Below the pieces are notes generated by a model that was given only the letters and a program-made list of their open reading frames with translations, had not been told where the DNA came from and searched no databases. Below are positions 1 through 6,668 of a DNA stretch of 35,575 nt, one piece after another; the first letter of the stretch is position 1; the number at the start of each line of letters is the position of its first letter. The DNA lies in assembly GCA_052389755.1 (NCBI GenBank), contig JBQTHP010000168.1, positions 1 to 35,575 on the forward strand, given 5' to 3'. The DNA comes from JBQTHP01 sp052389755 (GTDB lineage Bacteria > Pseudomonadota > Gammaproteobacteria > Steroidobacterales > Steroidobacteraceae). A program made the position numbers and the translations under genes.

Positions 1-300
1 TGTCGAGAAAGTAATCGGCGCCCGCGGCGAAGCAGTGGTCGCGCACGAAATCATCACCACGACGCCGTTGCCCTCCGCGAGCTCGATATCGACGACGAGA
101 ACGTCGTAGAGCGCTTCCTGCAGCTGCGTCAGGGCTTCGTTCTGGGTCGTCGCCCTTGCCGTCACGGCAAATCGCCCCGGTTCGCAGAGCAGATCGACGA
201 GCCGTCGCGCCAGCACTTCGGAGTCTTCGATGAGCAGTATGCGCCGCCCCGTGCCGGCCGCCTCGTCGGAGTCCGATACGCTCAACTCGGAGGTGTCCAT
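1..300 (-). pseudogene. Receiver-only response regulator, apparently damaged, cut by window edge
   Basis: An ATG at 300 opens a frame that runs off the window edge. Its first 80 or so residues look like a CheY-type receiver domain: a beta-1 acidic stretch (ILLIEDSE) around residues 21-28 and a likely phospho-acceptor strand (DVLVVDIELAEGNG). After GNGV the frame loses receiver similarity. In the next frame, positions 2-55 encode a continuation typical of the end of a receiver (VRDHCFAAGADYFLD). The roughly 20 to 25 residues normally found between these two blocks are absent. I read this as an out-of-frame internal deletion in the gene, or an assembly error. It lies 69 bp downstream of the sigma-54 response regulator on the same strand, so the two were probably co-transcribed. 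No output domain is visible before the edge. Confidence 0.6.
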
Positions 301-369
301 GGGGACCTGACGCGCGAGCAAGCCACGTGCGCGCCCGGCGAGCCCAGGTCAGTGGCGCGCCGTGCCCGC

Positions 370-1758
370 TTATTCCGGGTTTGCGCCGTTCTGAGCGTTG
401 TGGGCCGCGGCGTCGGCTGCCTCACGCCCGCCGTACACCTCGAGGCGGTTGTACAGCGTCTTCAGGCTGACGCCCAGAATCTCCGCCGCCTTGCGTTTCA
501 CGTGTCCGCAATAGGCCAGCGTCGCCATCGTGACGCGCCGCTCGACTTCCTCGAGCGGCGTGCCGACGCGGATCGTGATCGTCGTACCGTCGTCGGTGCG
601 CGCAGCGCTCTCGGTCACCGCCGAGTCGGCCTCGATCACCTCGTCGGCCATGATGTAGGCGCGTTGCACGAAGTTCTTGAGCTCGCGCACGTTGCCGGGC
701 CAGTTGTGCTGATAGAGCCGCACCAGCGCGTCGCGCGAGAAGGTCTTGGTGGTGCCCTCGATCTTGTTCAGGTCGTCGAGGAAGAACTGCGCGAGCTGCT
801 CGATGTCGGTGCCGCGTTCGCGCAGCGGCGGCAGACGGATCGGAAACACGTTGAGACGATGGAAGAGGTCCTCGCGCAGCTTGCCGTCCTTCACTGCACC
901 GTCGGGCTCGCGATTGGTCGCGGCGATGACGCGCACATCGCTCGTGATCTGCTGGGTGCCGCCGACCCGCATGAACGCGCCGGTCTCGAGGACGCGCAGC
1001 AGTTTCACCTGCAGCTCCATCGGCATCTCGGTGATCTCGTCGAGAAAGATGCTGCCGCCGTTGGCGCGCTCGAAGAAGCCCTTGTGCTGCCGGTCCGCCC
1101 CCGTGAAGCTGCCGCGCTCGTGGCCGAAGAGCTCGCTTTCGATCAGCTGCGGGGCGACGGCGCCGCAATTGAGCGGCATGAATGGCGCATCGCGCCGCCG
1201 GGAGAGCTCGTGAACCGTGTGCGCGGCGAGCTCCTTGCCCGTGCCACTCTCGCCGATCAGCATCGCCGTTGCCGTGGTGGGCGCGACGCGGCCCAGCTGG
1301 TCGTAGAGCTGCTGCATGCTCGGCGAGCTGCCGAGAATGCGGCCGAAGCGGCCCAGTTTGCGCAGCTCGTCGCGAAGCTCGCCGATCTCGTGCTGCAGAG
1401 CGGAGGTCTTCTTCGCGTGCCGCAGCACCGCCTGCACGCGCTCGAGATCCGCCGGTTTCACGAGGTAGTCGCTCGCCCCGACCCGCAGCGCGGCGACCGC
1501 GCTGTCCACGGTGGCGTGGCCGGTGACGACGATCACTTCGGTAGCATCGGGTTTTTCGAGCTCACGGACGAGCTCGATCCCCTCCCCGTCCGGCAGGCGC
1601 AGGTCCGTGAGCAGTACGTCCGGCCGTTGCCGGCCAAGCTCGATGCGGGCCTCCTTCAGCGAATGCGCGCGCGCAATCGTGAAGCCTTCCATGCGAGCCA
1701 CTTCCTGCAGCCAATCGACGACATCCGGATCGTCATCGACGATGAGCGCGTGTGCCAT
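370..1758 (-). CDS. Sigma-54-dependent response regulator (NtrC family)
   Basis: A two-component activator that opens sigma-54 promoters by ATP hydrolysis. Three domains are visible in 462 residues. The receiver (about 1-115) has acidic residues D8-D10, phospho-acceptor D52 in LLTDLRLP and conserved K101. The AAA+ domain (about 145-380) has Walker A GESGTGKE (169-176), the sigma-54 contact loop as GSFTGA (216-221; GAFTGA is the usual form) and Walker B GSIFLDE (235-241). A Fis-type helix-turn-helix lies near the C-terminus (KRKAAEILGVSLKTLYNRL). I place the start at ATG 1758 because AAGGA lies 6 bases upstream and the protein then begins directly at the receiver; a longer frame to 1809 adds 17 residues without domain similarity. 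No sensor kinase is next to it. rpoN lies 2.7 kb away, so it could serve the same regulon. Confidence 0.93.
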   Translation of the reverse strand: MAHALIVDDDPDVVDWLQEVARMEGFTIARAHSLKEARIELGRQRPDVLLTDLRLPDGEGIELVRELEKPDATEVIVVTGHATVDSAVAALRVGASDYLVKPADLERVQAVLRHAKKTSALQHEIGELRDELRKLGRFGRILGSSPSMQQLYDQLGRVAPTTATAMLIGESGTGKELAAHTVHELSRRRDAPFMPLNCGAVAPQLIESELFGHERGSFTGADRQHKGFFERANGGSIFLDEITEMPMELQVKLLRVLETGAFMRVGGTQQITSDVRVIAATNREPDGAVKDGKLREDLFHRLNVFPIRLPPLRERGTDIEQLAQFFLDDLNKIEGTTKTFSRDALVRLYQHNWPGNVRELKNFVQRAYIMADEVIEADSAVTESAARTDDGTTITIRVGTPLEEVERRVTMATLAYCGHVKRKAAEILGVSLKTLYNRLEVYGGREAADAAAHNAQNGANPE

Positions 1759-1871
1759 TGAAGTCCTTGGGTTTGATTCGTTCTGCGAGCGGGCTCGAAA
1801 GGGTATCACGAGCGGCGACGGTGCCGACCCGCAAGCAGACTCGCCCGCGCACTCTTGGGAAGCCAGAGCTT

Positions 1872-1887
1872 TGCAAGAAACGTGCGC
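1872..1887 (-). promoter_or_regulatory. Near-consensus sigma-54 promoter upstream of the response regulator
   Basis: Read on the minus strand the bases are GCGCACGTTTCTTGCA. This matches the sigma-54 consensus TGGCACG-N4-TTGCW at all fixed positions except the first two, so the -24 GG pair is CG. The -12 GC and the 10-bp internal spacing are right. It would start a transcript about 100 bases before the ATG at 1758. The broken -24 element makes this a weak call. Confidence 0.3.
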
Positions 1888-1892
1888 AAGCC

Positions 1893-1951
1893 GGCTGCCG
1901 ACTTCCGCCTTCCGGCTACCGGTCCCGGCCGGAAGACGGAAGGCGGTAGCC
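1893..1951. repeat. Inverted heptamer repeat, family 2 copy 1 (CTTCCGS units)
   Basis: The two arms are 1893-1916 and 1928-1951, pairing at 21 of 24 positions around an 11-base loop. The left arm is built of consecutive 7-bp units in perfect register: CTGCCGA, CTTCCGC, CTTCCGG, CTACCGG (1895-1922). The right arm has CCGGAAG, ACGGAAG, GCGGTAG (1929-1949). It begins 5 bp after the stop codon of the antiporter gene at 1957 and could act as its transcript end or as a repeat-type mRNA hairpin. No T-tract follows. Confidence 0.85.
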
Positions 1952-1956
1952 GCCCC

Positions 1957-3096
1957 CTAGGCGCGCTGGTTGACTCGGCGGCCGATCAGGGGCGTGGACG
2001 AGAGCGCCTGGAGGGCGACGCACGTGACCAGCACGACGAGCACGATGCCCGCAAGGTACCGTGCCGTGCCGACAGCGAGCCCGTGGTTTGCCGCCAGACT
2101 GAGGAGGTAGACGGAAACGATCCCCCGCATGCCGAACCACGCGGCGAGCCGCTGTTGAGTCGGCGGCAGCTTGGTGAGGCCAAGACCGAGCCGGGCGGCA
2201 ATCGGCCGAACGAGGATCAGCACGAGGAGGGCAAAGATCACAGCCGCCGGGCGCACGTCGCGCGCGTGGACCAGCGCTCCGAGCAGCAGCAGCACCGCCA
2301 CCGCGCCGAACTGCTCGAGGCGCGCTGAAAAGTTCTGAAATCGGAGCGACGGTCGCTCCGTCCGGCCGCTTGCGGCGAGATGTCCGCCGTGCGATAGCGC
2401 AAGGCCGGCGGCGAACACGGCGCTCAGCGGGGAGGCTCCGAGGATCATTGCGGTGCCGCACGCGAGAGCGATCGTAGCGACGGCCACGAACTCCTCGGGC
2501 AGCTCGGTCTCGCGTGCCGCGCGCGCCCGTACGAACACGCGCCACGTGAGCACGCCGCTCATCCAGCCAAGCGCGAGACCGCCGAGGACCGACCAGACGA
2601 GGTCGATCGCGACCCATCGCATCCCGTTCGGTCCCACATCGTGGATGCCGAGAAAGCCGAGAGCGAGGAGCACGGCCGGCACCGCGAGCAGTGCCGCCAG
2701 CGCGCTTTCCGCCGTCAGCAACGTGCGCACTCCGCTTTCATCGCCGCTTGGCGGCAGCGGCAGCTCCGCGGCTAGCAAGGCGTCCGTCGGGCCGAGAATC
2801 GCGCCGAGAAGGAGCGCTGCGGGAAATCCAAGATCGAAGCACACGTGCGCCGCGAGTGCGACGAGCAGGATCGTGACGAGCATGGACAGCGTCGCGAACC
2901 GCACCGGCGCTCGCCAGCACCGCCAATCGAGCGTCAGCTGCAAGCGCAGACCCGCGCCGAAGAGCGCGAGCAGCAGCACGGTTTCGCTCACCGCCTCGAT
3001 CAGTCGCCCGTGCTCGGCGAGATCCGGCGCGACGAGCCGGATGCCGATCGGACCGACGAGCGCACCGATGGCAAGGTAGACGACGGCCGGACTCAT
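1957..3096 (-). CDS. CPA1-type cation/proton antiporter family protein lacking the ND motif
   Basis: A 379-residue inner-membrane protein with about 11 hydrophobic segments, resembling NhaP-type sodium/proton exchangers. Family landmarks are the fourth-helix TD pair (GPTDALLAAE, T104-D105) and the late GMRGIVSVYLL arginine segment. The fifth-helix block of the family, LTGEGGLNDGxAFP, aligns here with LTAESALAALLAVP: the ND pair that binds the transported ion is replaced by two alanines (134-135). Transport may therefore be lost or altered. The start at ATG 3096 is firm: a GAGGG ribosome site lies about 9 bases upstream and an in-frame TAG lies 7 codons before the ATG. The protein starts at what is usually the second helix, so it is a little short at the N-terminus. 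No RCK domain follows. Confidence 0.85.
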   Translation of the reverse strand: MSPAVVYLAIGALVGPIGIRLVAPDLAEHGRLIEAVSETVLLLALFGAGLRLQLTLDWRCWRAPVRFATLSMLVTILLVALAAHVCFDLGFPAALLLGAILGPTDALLAAELPLPPSGDESGVRTLLTAESALAALLAVPAVLLALGFLGIHDVGPNGMRWVAIDLVWSVLGGLALGWMSGVLTWRVFVRARAARETELPEEFVAVATIALACGTAMILGASPLSAVFAAGLALSHGGHLAASGRTERPSLRFQNFSARLEQFGAVAVLLLLGALVHARDVRPAAVIFALLVLILVRPIAARLGLGLTKLPPTQQRLAAWFGMRGIVSVYLLSLAANHGLAVGTARYLAGIVLVVLVTCVALQALSSTPLIGRRVNQRA

Positions 3097-3237
3097 GAGC
3101 GACGCCCTCGTCCGCTAGCGCTCTCCGGGTTCGCCTGGCTGCAGCGCGGCGAGGAGACCGAGTAGCGCGTCGCGAGGTATTGAGTCCTTTCCCTGGAGAT
3201 TAAAGTCAAAATGATCCCGGGCGCGCGCGTACGCGCA

Positions 3238-3276
3238 CCGGGAAAATTTTCCCGGCCGTGTAATTTTTACAGCCGG
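3238..3276. repeat. Two abutting inverted repeats, AT-rich centres
   Basis: CCGGGAAAATTTTCCCGG (3238-3255) is a perfect 18-bp palindrome. It shares bases with a second dyad, 3252-3276, whose arms are CCGGC..TGTAA and TTACAGCCGG with two extra bases on the left. Both lie just downstream of the stop of the DUF2383-like gene (3277, minus strand), so a transcript-end role is possible, but a simple hairpin with a T-tract is not evident. The 18-bp palindrome could equally be a protein-binding site. Confidence 0.5.
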
Positions 3277-3738
3277 TTACGCTCCGTGAGTGTGTAAAGC
3301 GTACTGCCCGCGCAGCCTCACGATCTGTCCGCAGCGATCGTCGATGCGATCGGCCTGCAGACTCACCGTGCGCCTGATGCGCTCGGGCAGATGACTGCTC
3401 AACGCCTCCTCGTAGCGGGCCACCGCGCGTTGCTGCATGTGCTGCCACTGCTCGAGCGCCGGTATGTCGCTCGGCCCGAGCAGGGCCGACTTCGCGATCA
3501 GCCGCGCACGCGACAGCCACGCTGACGGTGTTCCGCCTGTTTCCGGTTCGCCATCCAACAGCAAAACAAGAGCTTGCAGTTCATCGCCCTGACGGCCCCA
3601 CTCCTCGCTGCGACGTCGCAGCGAGTCGGTAAGGCCTTGAGTCTCGGCCGCGTCGCTCAACGTTCTGCAGAACTCTTCGCTGTCGCGACAAGTCTGGATG
3701 AGCCGATTCAGGGTCCGAATAGTTTCCTGCGTACGCAT
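3277..3738 (-). CDS. PA2169-like DUF2383 four-helix-bundle protein
   Basis: A 153-residue soluble, almost wholly helical protein. It opens with TIRTLNRLIQTCRDSEEF, the typical start of the PA2169 family (DUF2383), and later has EALSSHLPERIRR and a closing helix DRIDDRCGQIVRLRGQY, also as in that family. Members are ferritin-like four-helix bundles, often stress or stationary-phase associated; their biochemical role is not settled. I choose ATG 3738 because AAAGGA lies about 9 bases upstream and the family begins here; a frame to 3780 adds 14 basic residues with no ribosome site. Its 5' side faces the structured region at 3809-3920. Confidence 0.75.
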   Translation of the reverse strand: MRTQETIRTLNRLIQTCRDSEEFCRTLSDAAETQGLTDSLRRRSEEWGRQGDELQALVLLLDGEPETGGTPSAWLSRARLIAKSALLGPSDIPALEQWQHMQQRAVARYEEALSSHLPERIRRTVSLQADRIDDRCGQIVRLRGQYALHTHGA

Positions 3739-3808
3739 CCGTCGATCCTTTCGCGGGCGGCGGACGATATGTTTAAGCATTAACCGTGCCCGTCCACTTG
3801 AGAGTGAG

Positions 3809-3920
3809 GGGGGGTGGCACGGACCTTGCTTCCTTCAGGGCAGCCGACAGCGGCAAACAGTTTTTTACCGAAGACCCCCCGTTTGGCGGGCTGTGGTGCG
3901 ACCAGCCCGCTCTTTTTTTT
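3809..3920 (+). ncRNA. Candidate structured RNA ending in a rho-independent terminator
   Basis: The plus strand carries GGGGGGT (3809-3815), which can pair with ACCCCCC (3874-3880). Inside lies the hairpin GCCG-ACAG-CGGC (3843-3854), followed at 3861-3866 by six T residues. The element ends in the terminator at 3886-3920. No convincing reading frame or promoter was found. It could be a small RNA or the attenuated leader of the gene at 3977. I do not recognise an RNA family. Confidence 0.4.
3886..3920 (+). terminator. Rho-independent terminator
   Basis: A perfect 8-bp GC-rich stem, GCGGGCTG (3886-3893) with CAGCCCGC (3903-3910), has a 9-base loop and is followed by TCTTTTTTTT (3911-3920). This fixes the direction as plus. 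It lies between two divergent genes and does not end either of them, which argues for a short independent transcript or an attenuator. Confidence 0.85.
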
Positions 3921-3976
3921 GCCCGCAGGAAACGCAAGCCTTGCGGGACTCGCGCCGGCGGGTTCAAATTGTGAGT

Positions 3977-4264
3977 ATGGATGACGGACAGCTCGCCGCA
4001 ATACACGAAGCGCTGGTCGCCGTTCAACGAGCCGTTACCTCCATGACTTTTCCGAGCTGCGATCAGGAAGACATGATCGAGCTCATCGACCGCGTAGAAA
4101 CCGAGCTTCGCTCTTCGCATCCAAACGTGCCGCTGATGTGCACGTTCCTCAACTCCATCGCGCGCAGCCTGCGCGCACAGCCCGAGGCGCGCGCCGCCTG
4201 CCTCACGATCGAAGATGCGATCGGTGCGGCTGGTATGCTAAGTACGTGGCAGTCGGGGATCTGA
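3977..4264 (+). CDS. Small unknown protein, 95 residues
   Basis: I do not recognise the family. The frame is open from ATG 3977 to TGA 4264; an in-frame GTG lies two codons upstream (3971). The product is acidic, soluble and predicted helical, with no signal peptide or membrane segment. It has three cysteines spread along its length (in FPSCDQED, LMCTFL and AACLTI) that do not form a recognised metal motif. The ribosome site is weak. It sits 57 bp after a strong terminator and 190 bp before the rpoN promoter, both on the same strand. Its codon use and GC content resemble the neighbouring genes, which supports it being real. Confidence 0.5.
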   Translation: MDDGQLAAIHEALVAVQRAVTSMTFPSCDQEDMIELIDRVETELRSSHPNVPLMCTFLNSIARSLRAQPEARAACLTIEDAIGAAGMLSTWQSGI

Positions 4265-4269
4265 GGCCC

Positions 4270-4353
4270 GGCTGCCGACTTCCGCTGCGCGCGGCAAATC
4301 TCGCAGTCTTCTCTTTATCCGGCCGGTGGGCGGAAGGCGGACGCCGGAAGCCG
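4270..4353. repeat. Inverted heptamer repeat, family 2 copy 2
   Basis: The first 16 bases (4270-4285) are identical to the start of the family 2 copy at 1893. The right side holds in-register 7-bp units GCGGAAG, GCGGACG, CCGGAAG (4330-4350). The centre is longer and more diverged than in copy 1. As in copy 1 it begins only a few bases after a stop codon, here that of the small gene ending at 4264. Confidence 0.75.
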
Positions 4354-4403
4354 TTCCTTCTTACCTCCCCCGTGCAAGTTTTCCCGCGAACACGCGCCGA
4401 AAA

Positions 4404-4420
4404 GTGAGCATTTCGCTCAC
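4404..4420. promoter_or_regulatory. Inverted repeat upstream of the rpoN promoter, possible activator site
   Basis: GTGAGC-ATTTC-GCTCAC is a perfect 6-bp dyad with a 5-bp spacer, centred about 67 bp before the start point predicted from the sigma-54 element. A direct repeat GAAACA-CCC-GAAACA follows at 4422-4436. Activators of the NtrC family bind dyads upstream of sigma-54 promoters, so this is a reasonable candidate site. The protein that binds it is unknown. Confidence 0.4.
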
Positions 4421-4452
4421 AGAAACACCCGAAACAGGCTGTCGGGCAGCGT

Positions 4453-4468
4453 TGGCATGGCTGTTGCT
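4453..4468 (+). promoter_or_regulatory. Sigma-54 (-24/-12) promoter of rpoN
   Basis: TGGCATGGCTGTTGCT matches the consensus TGGCACG-N4-TTGCW at 11 of 12 fixed positions; only the C of CACG is T. The invariant GG (4454-4455) and GC (4466-4467) are present with the required 10-bp spacing. Transcription would start near 4479, giving a leader of about 30 bases before the rpoN ATG at 4509. This implies that rpoN is transcribed by its own product. Confidence 0.75.
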
Positions 4469-4508
4469 TTAACCGAGGTTGATTACCGCCAATCAGGAAC
4501 GCCATCGC

Positions 4509-5873
4509 ATGCCGAACGCCCTGCTCGGATTGAGGCTGAAACAGCAGCTCACCCTGACGCCACGCTTACAGCAGTCGGTGAAGCTCCTGCAGCTCTCGGC
4601 ACTCGAATGTGTACAAGAGCTCCACCAGGCGATTGCGCAGAACCCGTTTCTCGAAGAGATCGTGGAAGCCACCGACCCGCATGCCGAGGGCGACGGCGTG
4701 GACGGCGCGCAGGACGACTCGGGCAGCACCGCCGATCTCGATTTCTCCGGTTCGCACGCGAGCTCCGACGACACGCCCGACTGGACCGAGTGGACCGCGT
4801 CACCCTCCGGCCTTCGCGATTCCCTGCGCGAGCAGCTGCTTTTGCTCGGCCTCACCGAGGGCGATCACGCGCTCACGAACGTGATCGTCGACGCTCTGGA
4901 CGACGACGGTTATCTGCGCCAGCCGCTCGAGGATCTCGCGGCGCTGATGCCGACGCTCGAGCCGGGCGAGCTCGAGACGGCCCTGCGCATCGTCCAGACC
5001 CTCGAGCCGACCGGCGTCGCGGCGCGGGATCTCGCCGAGTGTCTCGAGCTGCAGTTGCGTCAGGTGCCGGCGGAAACGCCGGGCCGCGACCTCGCGACGC
5101 GTATCGTGCAAGGCAAGCTCGAGCTCATGGCGGCGCGGGATACGAGCCGGATGCAACAGGCGCTCGGCTGCACGGAAGAAGAGCTGCGCATCGCGTGCGA
5201 GGTCATTCGCAGCCTGGATCCCCGACCCGGTTCGCAGGTCGGCACTTTCGACGCGCGCGCGATCGTACCGGACGTGATCGTGCGCAAGGAGAAGAAGCGC
5301 TGGGCCGTCAGCATCAACGCGGCGATCTACCCGCGCATTCGCGTGAACCAGCAGTACGCGGAACAGTTCCGTCAGGCCCGCGAGGGCGACTCGAACCTGC
5401 TCGCGCAGCATCTGCAGGAAGCGCGCTGGCTCGTGCGCAATCTCGAGCAGCGCTTTCTCACGATCCAGCGCGTCGCCGAAGCCGTCGTCGCGCGCCAACG
5501 CAATTTCTTCGAGTACGGCGATCTCGCGATGCGGCCTCTGACGCTGCGGGAGATCGCGGACGAGCTCGGGCTGCACGAATCGACGGTGTCGCGCGCGACG
5601 AGCCACAAGTACATGGCGACGCCGCGCGGCGTCGTGGCATTCAAACGATTTTTCTCGCGTCAGCTCGCCACGACGAGCGGCGGCTCGTGTTCAGCGACGG
5701 CGATTCGCGCGCTGCTGCGCGAGTTCATCGCGGCCGAGGACCGCAGGAACCCCCTCTCGGACGTTCAGCTCACCGAGCTGCTCGCCGATCGGGGAGTGAA
5801 GGTCGCGCGCCGTACGGTCACCAAGTACCGTCGATCGATGCAGCTGCCGGCAGTCGATTTCCGGCGCGCTTAG
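4509..5873 (+). CDS. rpoN: RNA polymerase sigma-54 factor
   Basis: A 454-residue alternative sigma factor that directs RNA polymerase to -24/-12 promoters and needs an AAA+ activator. Region I is the glutamine-rich start LRLKQQLTLTPRLQQSVKLL (residues 8-27). An acidic region II follows (about 55-100), then the core-binding domain, a helix-turn-helix region (LREIADELGLHESTVSRATS) and the C-terminal RpoN box ARRTVTKYRR that reads the -24 element. Length is slightly below the usual 470-500. ATG 4509 is chosen because the family starts here; AGGA lies about 11 bases upstream, while the longer frame needs a TTG at 4479. The usual neighbours lptB, hpf and ptsN are absent: the gene stands alone behind its own sigma-54-type promoter. 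Confidence 0.97.
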   Translation: MPNALLGLRLKQQLTLTPRLQQSVKLLQLSALECVQELHQAIAQNPFLEEIVEATDPHAEGDGVDGAQDDSGSTADLDFSGSHASSDDTPDWTEWTASPSGLRDSLREQLLLLGLTEGDHALTNVIVDALDDDGYLRQPLEDLAALMPTLEPGELETALRIVQTLEPTGVAARDLAECLELQLRQVPAETPGRDLATRIVQGKLELMAARDTSRMQQALGCTEEELRIACEVIRSLDPRPGSQVGTFDARAIVPDVIVRKEKKRWAVSINAAIYPRIRVNQQYAEQFRQAREGDSNLLAQHLQEARWLVRNLEQRFLTIQRVAEAVVARQRNFFEYGDLAMRPLTLREIADELGLHESTVSRATSHKYMATPRGVVAFKRFFSRQLATTSGGSCSATAIRALLREFIAAEDRRNPLSDVQLTELLADRGVKVARRTVTKYRRSMQLPAVDFRRA

Positions 5874-6045
5874 CTACGGTTCTTCAGCGGAGCGCGCCTG
5901 CGCTCTCGTCCTCCTGCCGCCCCGCGGGCGCTGGCGTTGCTCGCGACGGGATAGCCTGCAATACATCCCACCGATAGGGCGTCCTCGGCCCGTGTCGAGC
6001 TCGCGCCCGTGTCGGGCAGGCACGGCACATGCGGCTGAACGCGGT

Positions 6046-6050
6046 GGAGG
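6046..6050 (+). promoter_or_regulatory. Ribosome-binding site of the ECF sigma gene
   Basis: GGAGG lies 9 bases before ATG 6060 and decides that start. The 186-bp gap between rpoN and this gene (5874-6059) shows a direct repeat GCCCGTGTCG but no promoter that I can call with confidence. Confidence 0.6.
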
Positions 6051-6059
6051 CGAGAACAG

Positions 6060-6668
6060 ATGGTTACCGATGAGATGGTCGCGCTCGTGCCTCAGCTGCA
6101 CTCGTTCGCGCGCTCGTTGTGCCGGGATGGCGTACGCGCGGACGACCTGGTGCAGGAGGCGCTCGTGCGGGCGTTCGACAACCTGGAGCGCTTCACGCCT
6201 GGCACGAACCTGAAGGCGTGGCTCTTCACGATCATGCGCAACGAACACTATTCGCAGCTCCGTCGCCGCAAGTTCGAAGCGCCGAATCACGACGGCGATT
6301 CGATGCCCGCTCTCAGCGTGCCGCCGGACCACGACGGCGAGCTCGAGCTGCGCGATCTCAATCGCGCGGTCGCGGAGCTCTCCCCGGGTCAGCGCACGGC
6401 GCTCATCCTCGTGAGCGCGAGCGGCTTCTCTTACGAGGAAGCCGCCGCCATCTGCGGTTGCGCCGTAGGCACGATCAAGAGCCGCGTGGCGCGCGCCCGC
6501 GAGACGCTGCTCGCCCGCCTGAATGGACATCACCCGCGAGAGCCGGCGCGCGCGGGCAAGCCGCGCGCCGCGCACGATCACGTGCGGCGGGCGAGAGCTT
6601 CGAGCGCACTGCCGGTCACGCGCTGCACGGTCCACTCGTCCATCGGAACGGCGCCGAGCTTCCGGTAG
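6060..6668 (+). CDS. ECF sigma factor, EcfG-like
   Basis: A group-4 sigma-70 family factor of 202 residues that should direct RNA polymerase to stress promoters. The sigma-2 region (about 5-72) contains RADDLVQEALVRAF and PGTNLKAWLFTIMRNEHYSQ. The sigma-4 region (about 98-155) contains ALILVSASGFSYEEAAAICG and CAVGTIKSRVARARETLL. These strings are close to the EcfG (ECF15) general-stress sigma factors typical of alphaproteobacteria. The usual partners, the PhyR response regulator and NepR anti-sigma factor, are not in the window. The fold should end near residue 156; the remaining tail is arginine-rich and its last 30 residues overlap the GNAT gene on the other strand (6578-6668), so it is probably read-through without function. 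Confidence 0.9.
   Translation: MVTDEMVALVPQLHSFARSLCRDGVRADDLVQEALVRAFDNLERFTPGTNLKAWLFTIMRNEHYSQLRRRKFEAPNHDGDSMPALSVPPDHDGELELRDLNRAVAELSPGQRTALILVSASGFSYEEAAAICGCAVGTIKSRVARARETLLARLNGHHPREPARAGKPRAAHDHVRRARASSALPVTRCTVHSSIGTAPSFR

Noticed and set aside
352..1761. Long open frames on the strand opposite real genes (for example 352-1761, 8035-9945 and 21997-26097)
   Set aside because: They mirror well-identified genes, are Arg/His/Val-rich products of GC-rich antisense reading and show no domains.
3808..3880. Minus-strand similarity to the 4.5S SRP RNA apical motif (GAAGGAAGCA) with flanking GGGGGG and CCCCCC
   Set aside because: The conserved 5' side of the symmetric loop (CAGG) is missing, the two sides cannot be paired along their length, and the only terminator points the other way. 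A covariance search with the bacterial small SRP model would decide it.
3921..3976. tRNA-like T-arm string GGTTCAAAT before the gene at 3977
   Set aside because: The required complementary stem, acceptor stem and anticodon arm cannot be built around it.
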